DNA of 64,000 nucleotides from Lytechinus pictus (taxonomy: Eukaryota; Echinodermata; Echinoidea; Temnopleuroida; Toxopneustidae), in the NCBI RefSeq assembly GCF_037042905.1, contig NC_087257.1, forward strand, positions 23,946,001 through 24,010,000. Reading direction: 5' to 3'. Positions 1 through 12,930 of this stretch are shown piece by piece. Within the stretch, counting starts at the first letter, position 1, and each line of letters starts with the position of its first letter. The notes under the pieces were generated by a model. That model ran no database searches. It saw nothing but the letters and a program-made list of their open reading frames with translations, and was not told the DNA's origin. The position numbers and the translations under genes are program-made.

Positions 1-424
1 TGATGACGTCATACACTCACTATTTCTTTTGTATTTCATTACATAAAATACGAAATATTCTAATTTTCTCCTCATTGCCGAGTGAAACAAAGATTAATTC
101 CTCCCTGAACATGTGGAATTAGCATTGTTTAATACTTATGGTTCAGTCAAGTTGGTCCTTATTGTCAAATCTGTAAAAAATGAAATATTGTATAATTCAA
201 ACAATAAAAAACAAAAGAAATAGTGAGTGATGGACATCATCGACTGTCTCATTTGCATGTCACTGAGATGTGCATATAACTGTTTTTTGAAAAATAAGCG
301 AAACTTTAAAATGTTATAACTTTCTTATTTTACATCCGATTTTGATGAAATTTTTAGCGTTTTGCTCGTTGGATTTTTCTCTATTTATTCAAATCATCAT
401 TTGTCTGGGGTGGACTTGACCTTT
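1..424. repeat. Palindromic MITE family A, partial (cut by window edge)
   Basis: Matches in inverted-repeat fashion the complete copy at 21114-21667: CACTATTTCTTTTGT, a central AATATT-rich part, then the arm ending GGGGTGGACTTGACCTTT. The left end lies outside the window. Confidence 0.8.
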
Positions 425-507
425 AATTAAATAGTGGTGGGTAGTGGCGTATTAAGCTCAATAAGAAGCAATATTTTTAATATGCCCACTCGATCAGCCA
501 CTGAGGG

Positions 508-849
508 CAGTGTATATTTTGCATTCTTGTACTTCGGTTAATGTCAGAGGGTTGAGAGATAGAATCACTAGCGTACCTACGGGGGGGGGGCAGGGGGGGC
601 ACTCTGCCCCCCCTGACGAGTCACAACCCATGCAAAAACGTATCTTTGCCCCCCCCGACGGGCTTGAAAAACCCTTTTTTGCCCCCCTGACGAGCTTTAA
701 GACCTCTAATGCCCCCCTGACGAGCTTGAAGACCAAAAAAAATTTTTTTTTCTGGAACGAAATCCTTTATTTGTGATCGAAGACCTTTTTTTTTTTTTTT
801 TGCTTGTCAAATTTTTTCTGGAACGAAATCCTTTATTTGTGATCGAAGA

Positions 850-889
<40 letters not shown>

Positions 890-3800
890 TGTCAAATTTT
901 TTCTGGAACGAAATCCTTTATTTGTGATCTTTTTTTTTTTTTTTGCTTGTCAAATTTTTGGGCGGACGATTTTGCCCCCCCTGTGGAAAATCCTAGGTAC
1001 GCCACTGGATAGAATCAAAAGGAATAAAATATTTCAATGGTGTCAGATGATGGGTAGTATTACTATAATATTTCTGCAGGAAACTTTCAGCACGAAAGAC
1101 ACTGAAGGTGGATGGAAGGCTGATTGGAAGGGGGAAATGTTTTCCAGTCATGGGAGTGACCATAGTAGGGGAGTTATCATAATGTTTAAATCAAAGGTTG
1201 ATTTTCTCAAAGAAAAAAATATCATCGATAAAGAAGGTGTTATGTTATAATGAAAGGAAAGTGTCAAGGTAAAAATATTATATTGGGAAATGTATACTTC
1301 CCACTGTATAAAGAAAACTGACAATGCAATTTTCTGTCTGATTTAGACAAAATTTTATCTTCTGTAGTTAGTCAAAAATATTCTCTTATTGTTGGAGGAG
1401 ATTTTGATATTGCTAATAATTGAAACTTACATTACATTGGTGGAAATAATATTTCGAAATATAGAAATAGAGACTCATTAGTAGATTTTCTTGATAGGCT
1501 AAATTTAATCGATATGTGGCGGAAGCGGCATCCTAACAAAAAATAATTTACCTTCAAACAAAATAATCCCTTCGTTCAGAGCAGATTAGATTATATTTTT
1601 ATCTCCTCGAAATTAGGAAAGGACGTGAAAAGTTCAAATATTTTACCGTCTATCACTCTTGACCATGCTTGGAGTTCAGGTTGAGTTTAATAATTTAGTC
1701 GATAGTTTTGCATATGGGAGATCGTACTGGAATTTTTACAGTAGTTTATGCTATGAAAAAGAATTTGTAGAAGGGGTAAAGATGAAGATTAATAGAAAGA
1801 ATATGGCTGGACCAAATAACAAGCAAGATTAAATTTTGGGAATTTATGAAAATGAAGTTAAAAGAATACATAATGTCATTTTCCCGTGAAAGAGCAAAAC
1901 TCAGAAAATTTCACATTGAAAAATTACAAAAAGAAATGAAAGATTTAGAATATCGCTTGACGATCACTTTTCATATTGACATCCAAAACGAAATTGAATT
2001 GAAAAAAGAGGAACTAGATAAACTTTTCGACTATTCTTGTCAAAGGTCCGTTCAAGAGCTCATTGGTCTGCAGAAGGAGAAAGAAATTCACAGTTCTTTG
2101 AACAATTACCATGATTACTTAAATCCAATAAAAGGAGAAGTGCGATTAAGGAGATTTTTAATGAAAATCAGGAAATGGTGCGAGATTGCAAAGGTATTAT
2201 GAAAATCATTCGGGGGTTTTATAGTAATTTTTATGCATGTAAAAATCTTGAAACTAGTGATGATATTGAAAATATGTTTTTTAATGATTTACCCAAATTG
2301 TATAAAGAAAATACATAGTTTTGTGAATATCCGATAACACAGGACGAATGTTTTCAGGCTTTAAAGGAAATGAAATGGAATAAATCGCCTGGCAATGATG
2401 GCTTTCCCGCAGAGTTCTACTTTACATTTTGGCCTCTTTTAAGGAAAATCATAGTTTAAGCTTTCAATAAGGGTTTTTAAGTTAAAATGTCAAATTCGCA
2501 GAGACAGGGGGTGATTACTCTAATTGAAAAAGAAGGTAAAAATCCTTTGCACATGAAAAACTACAGGCCGATAACTCTTTTAAATGTAGATTATAAAATT
2601 TTGTCAAAAGTGTTAGCGACAAGGGTGAAAGAGGTATTTGGATATATTATTCATTGTGATCAAGTGGGTTATGTCAAAGATCGTAATATTGGGGAAACAG
2701 TTCGGTTAATTGATGATATGTTTTTTTTCAGTCTTTGTATCAACCTTTTAGGTTTTTTTAATTGCAGTGGATTTTGAAAAGGCATTCGATTGTATCTCTC
2801 ATAAACTTTTAATCAAAACTTTAGAACATTTCGGGTTTGGGAAAAATTTGTGTTCCTTGGTCAAAACTCTTTAAAATAATGTTAGTAGTTGCGTGTTGCA
2901 CTGGGGCATTCCACGGGATATTTTGAAGTTAATAGAGGAGTAAGGCAGGGGGATCCACTCTCTCCATATTCATTTATCATAGCGATTGAATTTTTAGCTC
3001 ATTATATTAGGAGAGATGATAATATTAAAGGGATAGGATTTGGGAAAAGGGAAATAAAACAAGTTCTGTATGCAGATGACATTACATTGTTTAAAAAAAA
3101 ATATGGATTCGATCCATAAAGTAAAGAAAATATTGTAGGATATGAAAATTTAAGCGGATTGAAGATTAATATGAATAAAACAAATTGTTATGGTTGGGAG
3201 AAGAAAGAGATAGAACTGGAAGCAAAGAGATCTTACGATGAATGGTAAAATAAAACTTTTGAAAATGTATGCATTTTCAAAATTAAATTGTTTCTTCCCT
3301 GATGACTGTCCCAAAAGACGTTTTTAAGGAAATAGAAAAAAAATCTTTCAATTTTATTTCGGGTGGAAGTGATAGAATAAAATGCAAGGTTCTATAACAA
3401 GATTATTCTGTTGGAGGACTGAGAGCTCCCAATTTTTAGGTATTTTTAAAGACACAACGAATAATGTGGACCAAACGTTTGCTAGGCGGAGGGAAAAGTT
3501 CGGGTTGGAAAGCAACCTTCAATATTTTATTAGTTCTTTTGGCGGCCGAATCGTATTTCTATGTATTTATGATACGACTTAAATGAATTTGAAAGGTATA
3601 CCAATATTTTACATAGATATGCTGAAGGCATGGCACGAACTGGATAAATGTAGACATTTTGGAGGGAAAAGTAATTCCATTATTTTTTATAACAATGCCT
3701 CAATAATAAGACCTTTTTTCATATTGAATTATTTCAGAAAGGTATAATTAAGGTCTCAGATATAATAGTTGGAGGTCAATCAAGACCAGTTTCATACTGG

Positions 3801-4557
3801 TATAATTTGAAATTTTCATCTGAAAACTTGCTCAGAATTCAAAAGATATTTTCAGTAATAACAGACGAATGGATACAAGGTGATTTTATGGAAATGGATA
3901 CAGACAACTTTGAAATTGAATTGATGATATTTGGGCGTGTTCAGAAACTATGTGATATAAATCTAGACGAATATATGACCACTTCATTGAAAATTTTCAA
4001 AATGATAATGTATTTCATTTTACAGATTGGCAATCCGAATATGATCTGGGAATGGGGAATTGAAAGAAGTATTTCTGACACTGAAATGTGTAATGCTATG
4101 CAATAAACACAGAGAATTTCAATACAAACAATTACAAGGGGCTGTATACACGAAAGGGGAACTTTGTTTAATTTGGTTTTGAGACAGATCATTTTTGTTC
4201 CTTTTGTAAAAAAAAAAAGAATTTGAGTCTTACGAACATTTATTTTTTATTTTCCTGAAGTCAAGTGATTATGGAAAGAGATGAGTAAAATATTTCAACT
4301 CAATGAACTTGGCAGTGACAGTTGGAAAACAATTTTCATGGGGATATCTGGAAAGAGTATCTTTAATAAATTGTATCATATTCTTAATTAAGTATATTAT
4401 TTTTAGTTCAAGGAAACAGGGAATATTGCCAACCGTAAAGAAAGTGACACATATTGTTAAAGAATATAGAGATACGGAATATCAAATAATGTTTAAAAAG
4501 GGGAAGCTGGGGGTGCACTTAAGAAAATGGGAGCAAATCAATGCATACCTTTCTTAA
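508..4557 (+). pseudogene. Decayed L1/Tx1-like LINE, ORF2 with endonuclease and reverse transcriptase
   Basis: Many frameshifts and stops, but the family order is clear. The endonuclease part begins with NVRGLRDR (before 566) and continues after the insertion with KRNKIFQW, FLQETFS, GGDFDIAN and SRLDYIFIS (to about 1700). The reverse transcriptase follows with NKSPGNDGFPAEFY (about 2380), GVITLIEKEGKNPLHMKNYR (2506), GVRQGDPLSP (2936) and the catalytic LYADDITLF (about 3066). The C-terminal region near 4110-4550 still aligns in pattern with the zinc-knuckle/tail part. It is dead as a coding unit. It resembles the L1/Tx1 superclade of non-LTR elements. Confidence 0.85.
566..1007. mobile_element. 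hAT-like miniature element inside the LINE endonuclease
   Basis: A 442-bp element with ends CACTAGCGTACCTA and (inverted) CAGTGGCGTACCTAGG, flanked by the 8-bp duplication GATAGAAT (558-565, 1008-1015). The interior has a G run, repeated CCCCCCTGACGAG units and several T runs, each followed by GCTTGTCAAATTTT. No protein is encoded. Eight-bp duplications and these ends fit the hAT superfamily (inference). Confidence 0.88.
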
Positions 4558-4679
4558 TACTATGGATGTATTGGTTGCTTCATTTTTGTTTCTGTTTTGT
4601 TTTGTTTATTTGTTCAATAGAGATAGTTGTACCAGAGCAGGATGTATATTATATGGGTGTGTGTAGATGGATGTGTGAG

Positions 4680-4830
4680 ATTTGTGACGGGGAACGGGGG
4701 GGGGGGGGGGGGGGGGAGAGTTGTAGGTGGACTGGTGGTGGTGGTGTGTTTTGAAGTGAGCATGTGTGAGTGTCTGGGGAGAGAGATGAGGGGGAGGGGG
4801 TATGGGGGTAAGGTGAGTGTGTAGGGACGT
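4680..4830 (+). repeat. G-rich and GT-rich low-complexity tract
   Basis: An uninterrupted run of more than 20 G (about 4696-4717), followed by GGTGGTGGTG and GAGGGGGAGGGGG blocks. Open frames across it are low-complexity artefacts. Confidence 0.9.
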
Positions 4831-5735
4831 TTTAGGCAAACTAACCTTTCAAATAATCTTTTATCCATTTATTTTTTCTTGTACAATTATGTACAAAAGA
4901 GATTATTTCTATTCTGTTCAGAAAAAAGTCATCCTTTACAAAGTCTGTTTTAATTTTTCGATTGATATGATTATGTTTCTCTGTCTTCACATTGTTATGG
5001 AAGAGAAATTTGGCAGTTAACTTTATTTGTAATAATTCTGAAAATTTATAATCTCATTGATATATTTCTTTGTTTCGTATACATGTACAAAATCTTGATT
5101 TATATGAATTGTGATTGTAAACTGATTGATTTGAAAGAGGAAGAAAATAAAATATTATTAAAAAAAAATCATCATTATTCAACTAAACTTGATTTATTAA
5201 AAGTATCTCTTATTCCTTATTTATTTCAAACAATAGTTATGTCATCTTTATCTATAATTATTCAATTTTTAATATCTTTTTCATCATTGTTCAACTACCT
5301 TATTCTGGACCCTATATGGAAGTCTACACTGTTAAAAAAACACCTGTTTTTACAGAAAAAAATAAAGAAGATTTTGCAGAAAGCAATAAAAGAATCATTC
5401 TGTAAATTCATAATTTTTCTGCAATTTAACAGAACAGGTCTGTTTAAAAAGGGGAAAATGGTGTTTTATTTTATGAAATTTGTAAGATTCCATACACCAA
5501 ATACCAATTTCCTGTAAGATTACACAATCTGGTAAGATTACAGGTGTTCTCGAGACTCTGCTGCAGGAACTAAATTTTGAAGTATTTTTTTCCTTTTTCT
5601 TTTCAATAAACCAAATGGTAATTGTTTTTGCCCTATTGTTTGAATAATCTTGACCTTCTGAACAGAATTTCTATATCTAATGTGTACATTTGTCATGCAT
5701 AATAAGGAAATTTCAATCCTTTTCAGCATCATTAG
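4831..5735. other. No gene recognised
   Basis: AT-rich sequence just after the LINE remnant. A 144-codon frame at 5083-5517 is Leu/Ile/Phe/Lys-rich, as expected from AT-rich DNA. It has no recognisable motif or splice context. Confidence 0.5.
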
Positions 5736-5740
5736 CAAAT

Positions 5741-6012
5741 GGACATTTGATTTACCTATGTATACGACTTGATGCCTTAACTCATGCATGATTATGTAAC
5801 AATTGCTATTGAACGGATACCTATTTGCAAGATGGACATTTGATTTACCTATTGAAAATAAATTCTATACATTTGACTTTTCTAAAGACATGTTTTTCAT
5901 CTATTGGGGTATAAGTCTGGTAATTGGACATTTGAATTCTCTATTGACATTTGAATTACCTAATCGGCTGATCGGACACTTGCTCTGACACGGCGGACAT
6001 TTGACCTGGAAA
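5741..6012 (+). repeat. Local repeats of the word GGACATTTGATTTACCTA
   Basis: Near-identical words at about 5741, 5834, 5935, 5946 and 5993, the last few shortened. They may be a diverged short tandem repeat. Confidence 0.6.
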
Positions 6013-6920
6013 ACCTATAGACCAGTGCCAATTACCTTAATGGCCATGATGGCAAGTTTGTTTGAAAATATTATGTAATATGCCTGACATAGCAGGATGT
6101 AGAATTGCATAGACCATGGACCTATGAAGTGATGGACACTATTGCTTAGATATTGAATTCACGAACAGGTGACCGTTATTGTCTCTAGCGACTGCTTTCA
6201 ACCGTTGCTATTGTGACCAAATGATCGCAAACGATCGCACGAGCAATTGTGAAAGAATATATGAGTAATCAAGGCATCAAAATTGGTGCTTATCTTATTG
6301 AATATTAAACCACCATGCCATTAGTTAAAATGACCTTCTTCTGATCATGCGCATAATCAATGGGACTACGATCCTGGCCCCGTATTAAGGGTTAGCAATC
6401 AATCGCTAATTTGAAAGAGCGCTAATTTGAAAGAGCAATTCTGATTGGTTCCTAGTCAGTTTACTGACCAAAATGGGCATGGAACGATTCTTTTGATAGG
6501 CCATTTCATCATGTTCATTAAGAGATAAATCGCTAACGGGACCCTGGTCTATTCAAGCGATGTTTCAGTAATACAAACGAACTGAATCCTAACTGGCTGA
6601 TGACCCAACATTGGAAATAACGTAATATCCATTGTCAATCTGGGCTCCTTATCGCCAAGACTGGAGATCAGTCGCTAATGGACTGAGCAATCAAGATCAA
6701 TGTTACACGCGAATTAAGTTCAAAATACTGACGGGAACTAATTAGAATCGTCCCTTTCGTGTTCATTGTGTTAAGGGCCCCAGGAGTCGGCTTCACCGGG
6801 AGTGACTGTAAGATAACGTATCGCGAGTCATTTCATTGGGAGACGGAGGGGGCGGCAGGAACAATTCTGTATAACGTATTCGTGCGGGGGGAAGGGGGAG
6901 ACTTTTTCTAGGATAAAGAT
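6013..6920. other. Non-coding, MITE-like fragments only
   Basis: Contains paired words such as GCTAATTTGAAAGAGC and GGTTAGCAATCAATCGCTAA. The latter resembles GGTTAGCGATTAATCGCTAA at 10601. These are probably decayed MITEs with no gene. Confidence 0.45.
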
Positions 6921-6931
6921 TTTGGTGTATC

Positions 6932-7251
6932 CTTCAAATATTTCTTTCTGACACTAATCTTAATTTATTTGAATATGATGTTTAGAAGGGTATTGAAATC
7001 TTGACTATTCCCCTTTTTACCTATTTTTGTTGTTTTGTTTCTGTTTAATGTTTCTTTCTTCTGGTTTTGTTTTATCACCCCCACCTTTCTTTTGGTTTTG
7101 TATTCAGGTTTTTGTTTTACCTAGTTTTACTTTGTTATGATTTATTAATCTTTGTATTGTTTGTATATCATTTGCACGGCCTCTCTGAAAACCAGCCATT
7201 GGCTGATCGATGGCTATTTTACCGTAATGAAATAAAATGGATCTAATGATC
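6932..7251 (+). mobile_element. 5'-truncated LINE 3' end with target duplication
   Basis: A 320-bp insert flanked by the direct repeat TTTGGTGTATC (6921-6931, 7252-7262). It ends in CAGCCATTGGCTGATCGATG, then a T-rich stretch and AATAAA-like sequence. The same tail occurs at 53815-53875. It resembles CR1-group 3' ends (inference). Confidence 0.75.
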
Positions 7252-7574
7252 TTTGGTGTATCTATTGCAAACATCCAAAGTTGATTTTTATTTGGCTTTA
7301 CTGTCTATTGATTTCTTTATTTGTGGACCTGGTAATGAAATAAGAAAGACCAATGAAGTAACTCTGTCTAAAGCTTTGAGGAAGTAAAATTTGATTTGAT
7401 CTATTGTTTTCTTCTGCATTTATATCATTCGTATACATTGTTCCATGAAATAACAAAAACAATATTATAAAAACTGTTTTAGCATGCATCGTATAGAAAA
7501 AATGGGAAAAAATATTACTCTAAACAAATATGATCCACTACCAAATTAGTATAACAAATACAATTTCCAGGAGG

Positions 7575-7875
7575 AGGATTGTGGAGCGTTGTGGCCCAGG
7601 GGAATAGTCTCCGGACTTTGAAACAGAGGGTCGTGGGTTCAAATCTTAGCCATGGCGTAGTTTCCTTCAGCAGGAAATTTATTTACTGTGCTGCACTCAA
7701 CCAGGTGAGGTGAATGGGTACCTGGCAGGAATTTATTCCTTGAAATGCACTGAGCGATGGAAGGCTGCTTGAGCTACATCCGGGGGAATAATATCCAAGT
7801 CCTTTGGAAGCGCATAGAGACGTTATTCATGTGTTTTGCACTATACAAGAACTGATTAATATTATTATTATTATC
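7575..7875 (+). mobile_element. tRNA-derived SINE (family 1)
   Basis: The head has an A-box-like TGGCCCAGGGGAATAGTC and a B-box-like GGTTCAAATCT, then a body with CCAGGTGAGGTGAATGGGTA and an ATT-repeat tail. It is clearly the same family as 10221-10540. Confidence 0.88.
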
Positions 7876-7989
7876 ATTATTGTCATCAAAAGCAGATTAC
7901 TTGAAAAATTACAACCCCAGATTCAAAACTCATTAAAATTAATAATACCTTTATACAGCAGAATGGTACAATCTTTTCATAAATTGAAT

Positions 7990-8360
7990 GATGAAGATTG
8001 AGATGATGGCTAAAATTTAATCCATTTTAGCCAAAATAAACAAGGCTCGGTATTGTGACGTTCATCAATATTGATAGCAAGTACAATTCTAAAAAGTGAT
8101 TGCATAGCAACATTCATACTGTACTAACAATAGTTCAGTGTTGTGTCAAGGGGCCTAGGACATCTTAATCATTGAAAATGGGACACTGATTATGATGTAC
8201 TGGTAGTAAGAGGATCCGACTGTTCCATATTTCCGTCACTTAATCGTGATGGTAAAGACACGATGAATACACACCATACTTTCAGCAATTGGTATGAATG
8301 ACAGGTTAGCAATCATCTTTCTGTATACGGATCATTTCTATTATCAGAGTCCCTCCTGAT
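7990..8360. other. No gene recognised
   Basis: AT-rich intergenic sequence without recognised motifs. Confidence 0.4.
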
Positions 8361-8364
8361 TAAA

Positions 8365-8790
8365 GGGGTGGGGTACTCCAGTCTGAAAATAATATGGTTT
8401 GAACAGATAAAGACAAATCAGTCAAAATACAGGACATTTGATCAAAATTGGACAATGAATAACAAAGTTATGAAGTTTTTTATTATTTCAGTCAATAGTT
8501 CAAAGGGCAAATTGACGATGCCATATATCCCCACTTATTATTTTATATTTTGTTATATAAAACTATGTTTATTCAATTTTATTTTCTCCTAGAATTAAAA
8601 TATTGGATTGACAGATAATTTAATGAATAGGATATTCATTGCTGCAACTTATTTTATTTTAACGGAGACATATCATACACACATGTACGAAAATACGAAA
8701 TAATTATGATTTTATGTAATAGCATAAAAAAGGGAAATTGGGGACATGAAATCATCAGCACACCTATTGAATATCCATGACGACGACCAT
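8365..8790. repeat. Diverged palindromic MITE, family B-like
   Basis: Begins GGGGTGGGGTACTCCAGTCTG and ends with ATCATCAGCACACCTATTGAATATCC, counterparts of the family B arms at 11.8-12.9 kb. Confidence 0.6.
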
Positions 8791-8830
8791 TTCAAAAGAT
8801 TAAAACTTCATCTGCATTGATGAAGGTGCT

Positions 8831-10205
8831 TTTTTGAAATGCAATCGAAATATTGAAAACAAGCATTGTTGTCTTTCTTTAGAAGGAAGCATATTAAAGT
8901 ACATGTACTTTGGATATTGGAAATCTGCAATCATGATAGGTTGACTCTCAACCTCATTTTTTTCTGAGTGCCTTATAAGAAACGTTATAATTTTTTTGCT
9001 TGTGGAGTAAATGTGCATTTTTATCATTTTATTTTACGTAATTTTTCAACTCTGAAAAGTCCTCATTTTTTTTAAATATTAAATGCAGATTTTATATTGC
9101 AACTATTCTAGTATAGCGAATTGTTCCATACAATGGCTTTTCACATGTGAAATGAGAAAAGCTTCCACCCTAACATATAAACAATATACTTTATTTAATA
9201 CTAATACGTGCGCTATCAATCAGCAGATAAGTGCCACTTTTAATCCGATGGTCACGGTGAGCATCCTATTTGAAACGCGATATTCTAACTGTAAATATTC
9301 TACGCTTTGGTTTCACAATGAATATTTGCACTAAGTTGGGGGTCAAATTATCACTTCCTCATCAAACGTCTACTATCGAACCTGAAAATATCCTTCACAG
9401 CCAGGTGAGGATAGTTAAAAAATTTCTAGCAACGGGATATGTTTAGAGGTTGAAAAATCAACTGATTGTTCAACAACAACATAAATACTTTAAAAGAAAA
9501 CCACTCCTACAATGGATGACAAATATCTACATGACAATCGAAATCTTGAAAAGTATTTCCACTTTCAATTTACCATTTCTAGCCAAAAGTATATATTTAA
9601 AAAAAAAACATTAGGCTGTTTTGTTTAATTATAAATTCCATAGCATCATCCATCCAATAACTTTTCAAACTGTTTACAAATTATTATGCCCACACCATTT
9701 CCTTACTTCATGATTTCGGAGAAGGTATTTGATAAATACTTACCCCCCTTTCAAGCAAAATGACATTGAAGGCTGTTTTATTTACTTGGTCGTTTTGACA
9801 TTCTGAAACGACTTTCCAAACGAGGAGGGGGAGGGCCTCGACCTATTTTGCTGATTGGGATAATTTCTAAAACTATATTCACGGCTCCATCAGCGCTTCT
9901 CTTGAAACCCCTGATAATTCCTTCAGGAGAAGGAATTTCAGAGCACATACACGATAAAGCCTACCTGCATTTCGTTCAATGCCAAACAATGCTCTTTTCG
10001 CAACTGCACCACTCAATAAGGTTCATGCTTCGACATACGTGGCGCCATCTCGGGATTTTGTTTTCATCTAAATCAATAAACTTATTCATTTTTGGATTTT
10101 CTTTCCTCTTAAAGGTAACATAGGTGAAAACATTATGTTAATATAAATTCATATACATCTTTAAATATATTTTGGATAATTACTTTCAGGATTATGTACT
10201 AATAT
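8831..10205. other. No gene recognised
   Basis: AT-rich intergenic DNA. The longest frame (9848-10123) has no recognisable domain or consistent splice sites. Confidence 0.45.
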
Positions 10206-10220
10206 ATCATGTGCATTATG

Positions 10221-10540
10221 TGAAGTGTTGTGGCCCAGTGAATTAGTCTCCGGACCTTGAAACAGAGGGTCGTGGGTTCGAATCCCAGCCATGGCGCAAT
10301 TTCCTTCGGCAAGAAATTTATCCACATTGTGCTGCACTCGACCCAGGTGAGGTGAATGTGTACCCGGTAGGATTTATTCCTTGAACGCTTTAGCTCCTAT
10401 TAATATGGCGGCTTAGCTACAGCCGGGGTAACTAATAATAATGATACCAAGTATCAAAGCGCAGTTGAGTATATGCACATAGTAACTGCGCTATATAAAT
10501 GGACACATTATTATTATTATTATTGTTATTATTATGTAGC
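10221..10540 (+). mobile_element. tRNA-derived SINE (family 1), better-kept copy
   Basis: A-box TGGCCCAGTGAATTAGTC and an intact B-box GGTTCGAATCC, then GACCCAGGTGAGGTGAATGT and a tail of ATT repeats. The head is tRNA-like, but the acceptor stem does not close, so it is not a functional tRNA. Confidence 0.9.
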
Positions 10541-10984
10541 AGTAGGTGCATCCCCCGTAGTTCACAATAATACAAGGTGAGCTGGGCCCCTTAACACAAA
10601 GGTTAGCGATTAATCGCTAAATAATGAAATGGCCTAATAAGATCATCGTCACCCAATCACCAACACTCACTATCACAATTAAGCCAAATCAAATTTTACG
10701 CTGTTACAATGGCTGCAAAGGTGTGTCCTCGGTTGGAGGTGTATGAGCAAAGTCAGGAAACTCGACTGACTGCAGGGGCATACCAGACAAATCTCGTTCG
10801 GAGGGATCAACATTTTCCGACGAACAAATCAAATATCCACAAAACAACAAAAAAAATACGAAGTATGACTAGGCTCATGTACCAGAATTTTGATCTGTTC
10901 TCGTATGTAAAATCATATAAAATTATTTAATAAATCATTCTAATCTGATAGAGGGCAGATTGTTTTCCGGGTATTGGGTAATAT

Positions 10985-11270
10985 AAAGAGGCATTTAGGG
11001 TATGCGTAAGCCTGTATGCAGGTGGATGGAGTGTGGGTGTGTGTGCGGGAGTGAGTGTTATTGAACCTATAAAACGTTGCGAGTACACTGTGTGTGTATA
11101 CATAATGTAAGAGATGTTGCTCGTATATATTGTGCGTGTGTGGAAGAAGGTGTGGGTATGGTAAAAAATACAAAACAGTGAGGATGTGTGTGTATGCTTT
11201 GTGCGTGGGTGGATGATGTTCCTCGTGTACGACAGTGTGGGTGGACGAAGGTGTGTGTGGGTGCATTTGG
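10985..11270 (+). repeat. GT-rich degenerate microsatellite
   Basis: Imperfect GTGTGTG and GTGGGTG blocks over about 280 bp. The His/Thr-rich frame on the - strand is a by-product. Confidence 0.8.
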
Positions 11271-11837
11271 GATATTTTCAACGACGTACCAATAAACTAT
11301 TGATCATGATTTTTATTCTCTAAAGGCTTATCTCGAACTAAAGTTCGCAGCTAATCAAAGTTAATAATTTCCACTATTAGATAATATTGACAGAAAACTA
11401 TCTATGGAACACTTCTAAAATGCCCAAGGCATATATGGCGTTTAGACTGTTTCAAAGGTAAAGAATTCTCGAGCAAAGTGATATTATGTTGTAAAATACT
11501 GATGTGGATCCTTAAACCATCAACATCTCAAAACCACAGACTTTCTACTTTACTAATGACCGTTAGTCACTGATAGTAAATCCAAGTGTTCAGCCAATTA
11601 AATGACCGATCACGCACGCGCGCAACCAATCTCGTCGTCTTATGAAAGTTGTTTTTATATATTAATGAAGAAATGAAATTATGAGGACGTGAACAGAAGG
11701 TGAATGATAAATGAAATATGCTTGGGCAGGTAGCCAGTGTAAGGAAACATTTCCGAGAAATACACAGATACAATTTGAATACAAATGTGTTTGTTGAACA
11801 CAGCGGAAATCCGTTCAATGTTGGAACTTGTAGCTTT

Positions 11838-12930
11838 AAAAGGATACTCCGGGCTGAAGATATTTATATCTAAAAATAGAGTAAAATTCACAGAGCAAAA
11901 TGTTGAAAATTTCATCCAAATCAGATAACAAAAAACGAAGTTATTGAATTTTAAAGATTTGCATTATTCCGGTGAAAAAGTTATAGGCATGTCTTCATGA
12001 ATATTCATTAGCTGGGCTAATGAGGTCACATCCCCACTTTCCTTTTTCTTATCTTATTACATTACATAAATGTGTAAATGATGTGTCTCCATTATGATGA
12101 AATAAGTTGCAGCAATAAATAACTAATGCACTCAAAGGGATGGTCCGGGCTGAAAAATGTATATCTAAATAAATAGAGTAAAATTCACATAGCAAAATGC
12201 AGAAAATTTCATCAAAATCGGATAACAAATAACGAAGTTATTGAATTTTAAAGTTTATGAATATTTTGTTAAAACAGTTATGTGCACATCGTCATGAATA
12301 TTCATTAGGTGGGCTGATGATGTCACATCCCCACTTTCTTTTTTTCTTATGTTATTACATGAAATCATAAATGTTTCATTATTTCATACATGACTTGATG
12401 TGTCTCCATTATGATGAAATAACTTGCGGCAATAAATAACTAATGCACTTAATCAGTTGTCAATCCAATTGTTTTAGTTCTTGGTAATTTTTTTTTGAAT
12501 AAATCTAATTTCATAAAATAAAATACAAAAGAACAAGTGGAGATATGACATCATCAGCCCACCTAATGGATATCATAAAGACACGCCTATAACTGTTTTA
12601 CCGGAATAATGCAAATCTTTAAAATTTAATAACTTTGTAATTTGTTATCCGATTTTGATTTAATTTTCAGCATTTTGCTTTGTGAATTTTACCCTATTTA
12701 TTGAGATATAAATATCTCCAGCCTGGACCATCCCTTTAATCAGTTGTCAATCCAATTGTTGTAGTTCTTGGCATGAATTTCTTTTAATAAAAACCTAATT
12801 TCATATAATAAAGTAGAAAAGATCAAGTGGGGATATGACATCATCAGCCCACCTAATGAATATTCACGAAGACATGCCTAGAACTGTTTCACCGGAATAA
12901 TGCCAATCTTTAAAATTCAATAACTTTGAT
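11838..12930. repeat. Cluster of palindromic MITE family B copies
   Basis: A complete palindromic copy lies at about 12137-12736 (AAGGGATGGTCCGGGCTG ... AGCCTGGACCATCCCTTT). It is preceded by a half copy (11838-12130) and followed by another half (12738-12930). Each arm holds the conserved ATCAGCCCACCTAATGAATA block. Confidence 0.85.

Noticed and set aside
5083..5517. 144-codon + strand frame
   Set aside because: AT-driven composition, no motif, no splice support, next to a LINE remnant.
10230..10300. Possible tRNA gene with intact B box
   Set aside because: Same SINE family as 7575-7875, with matching non-tRNA body and ATT tail.
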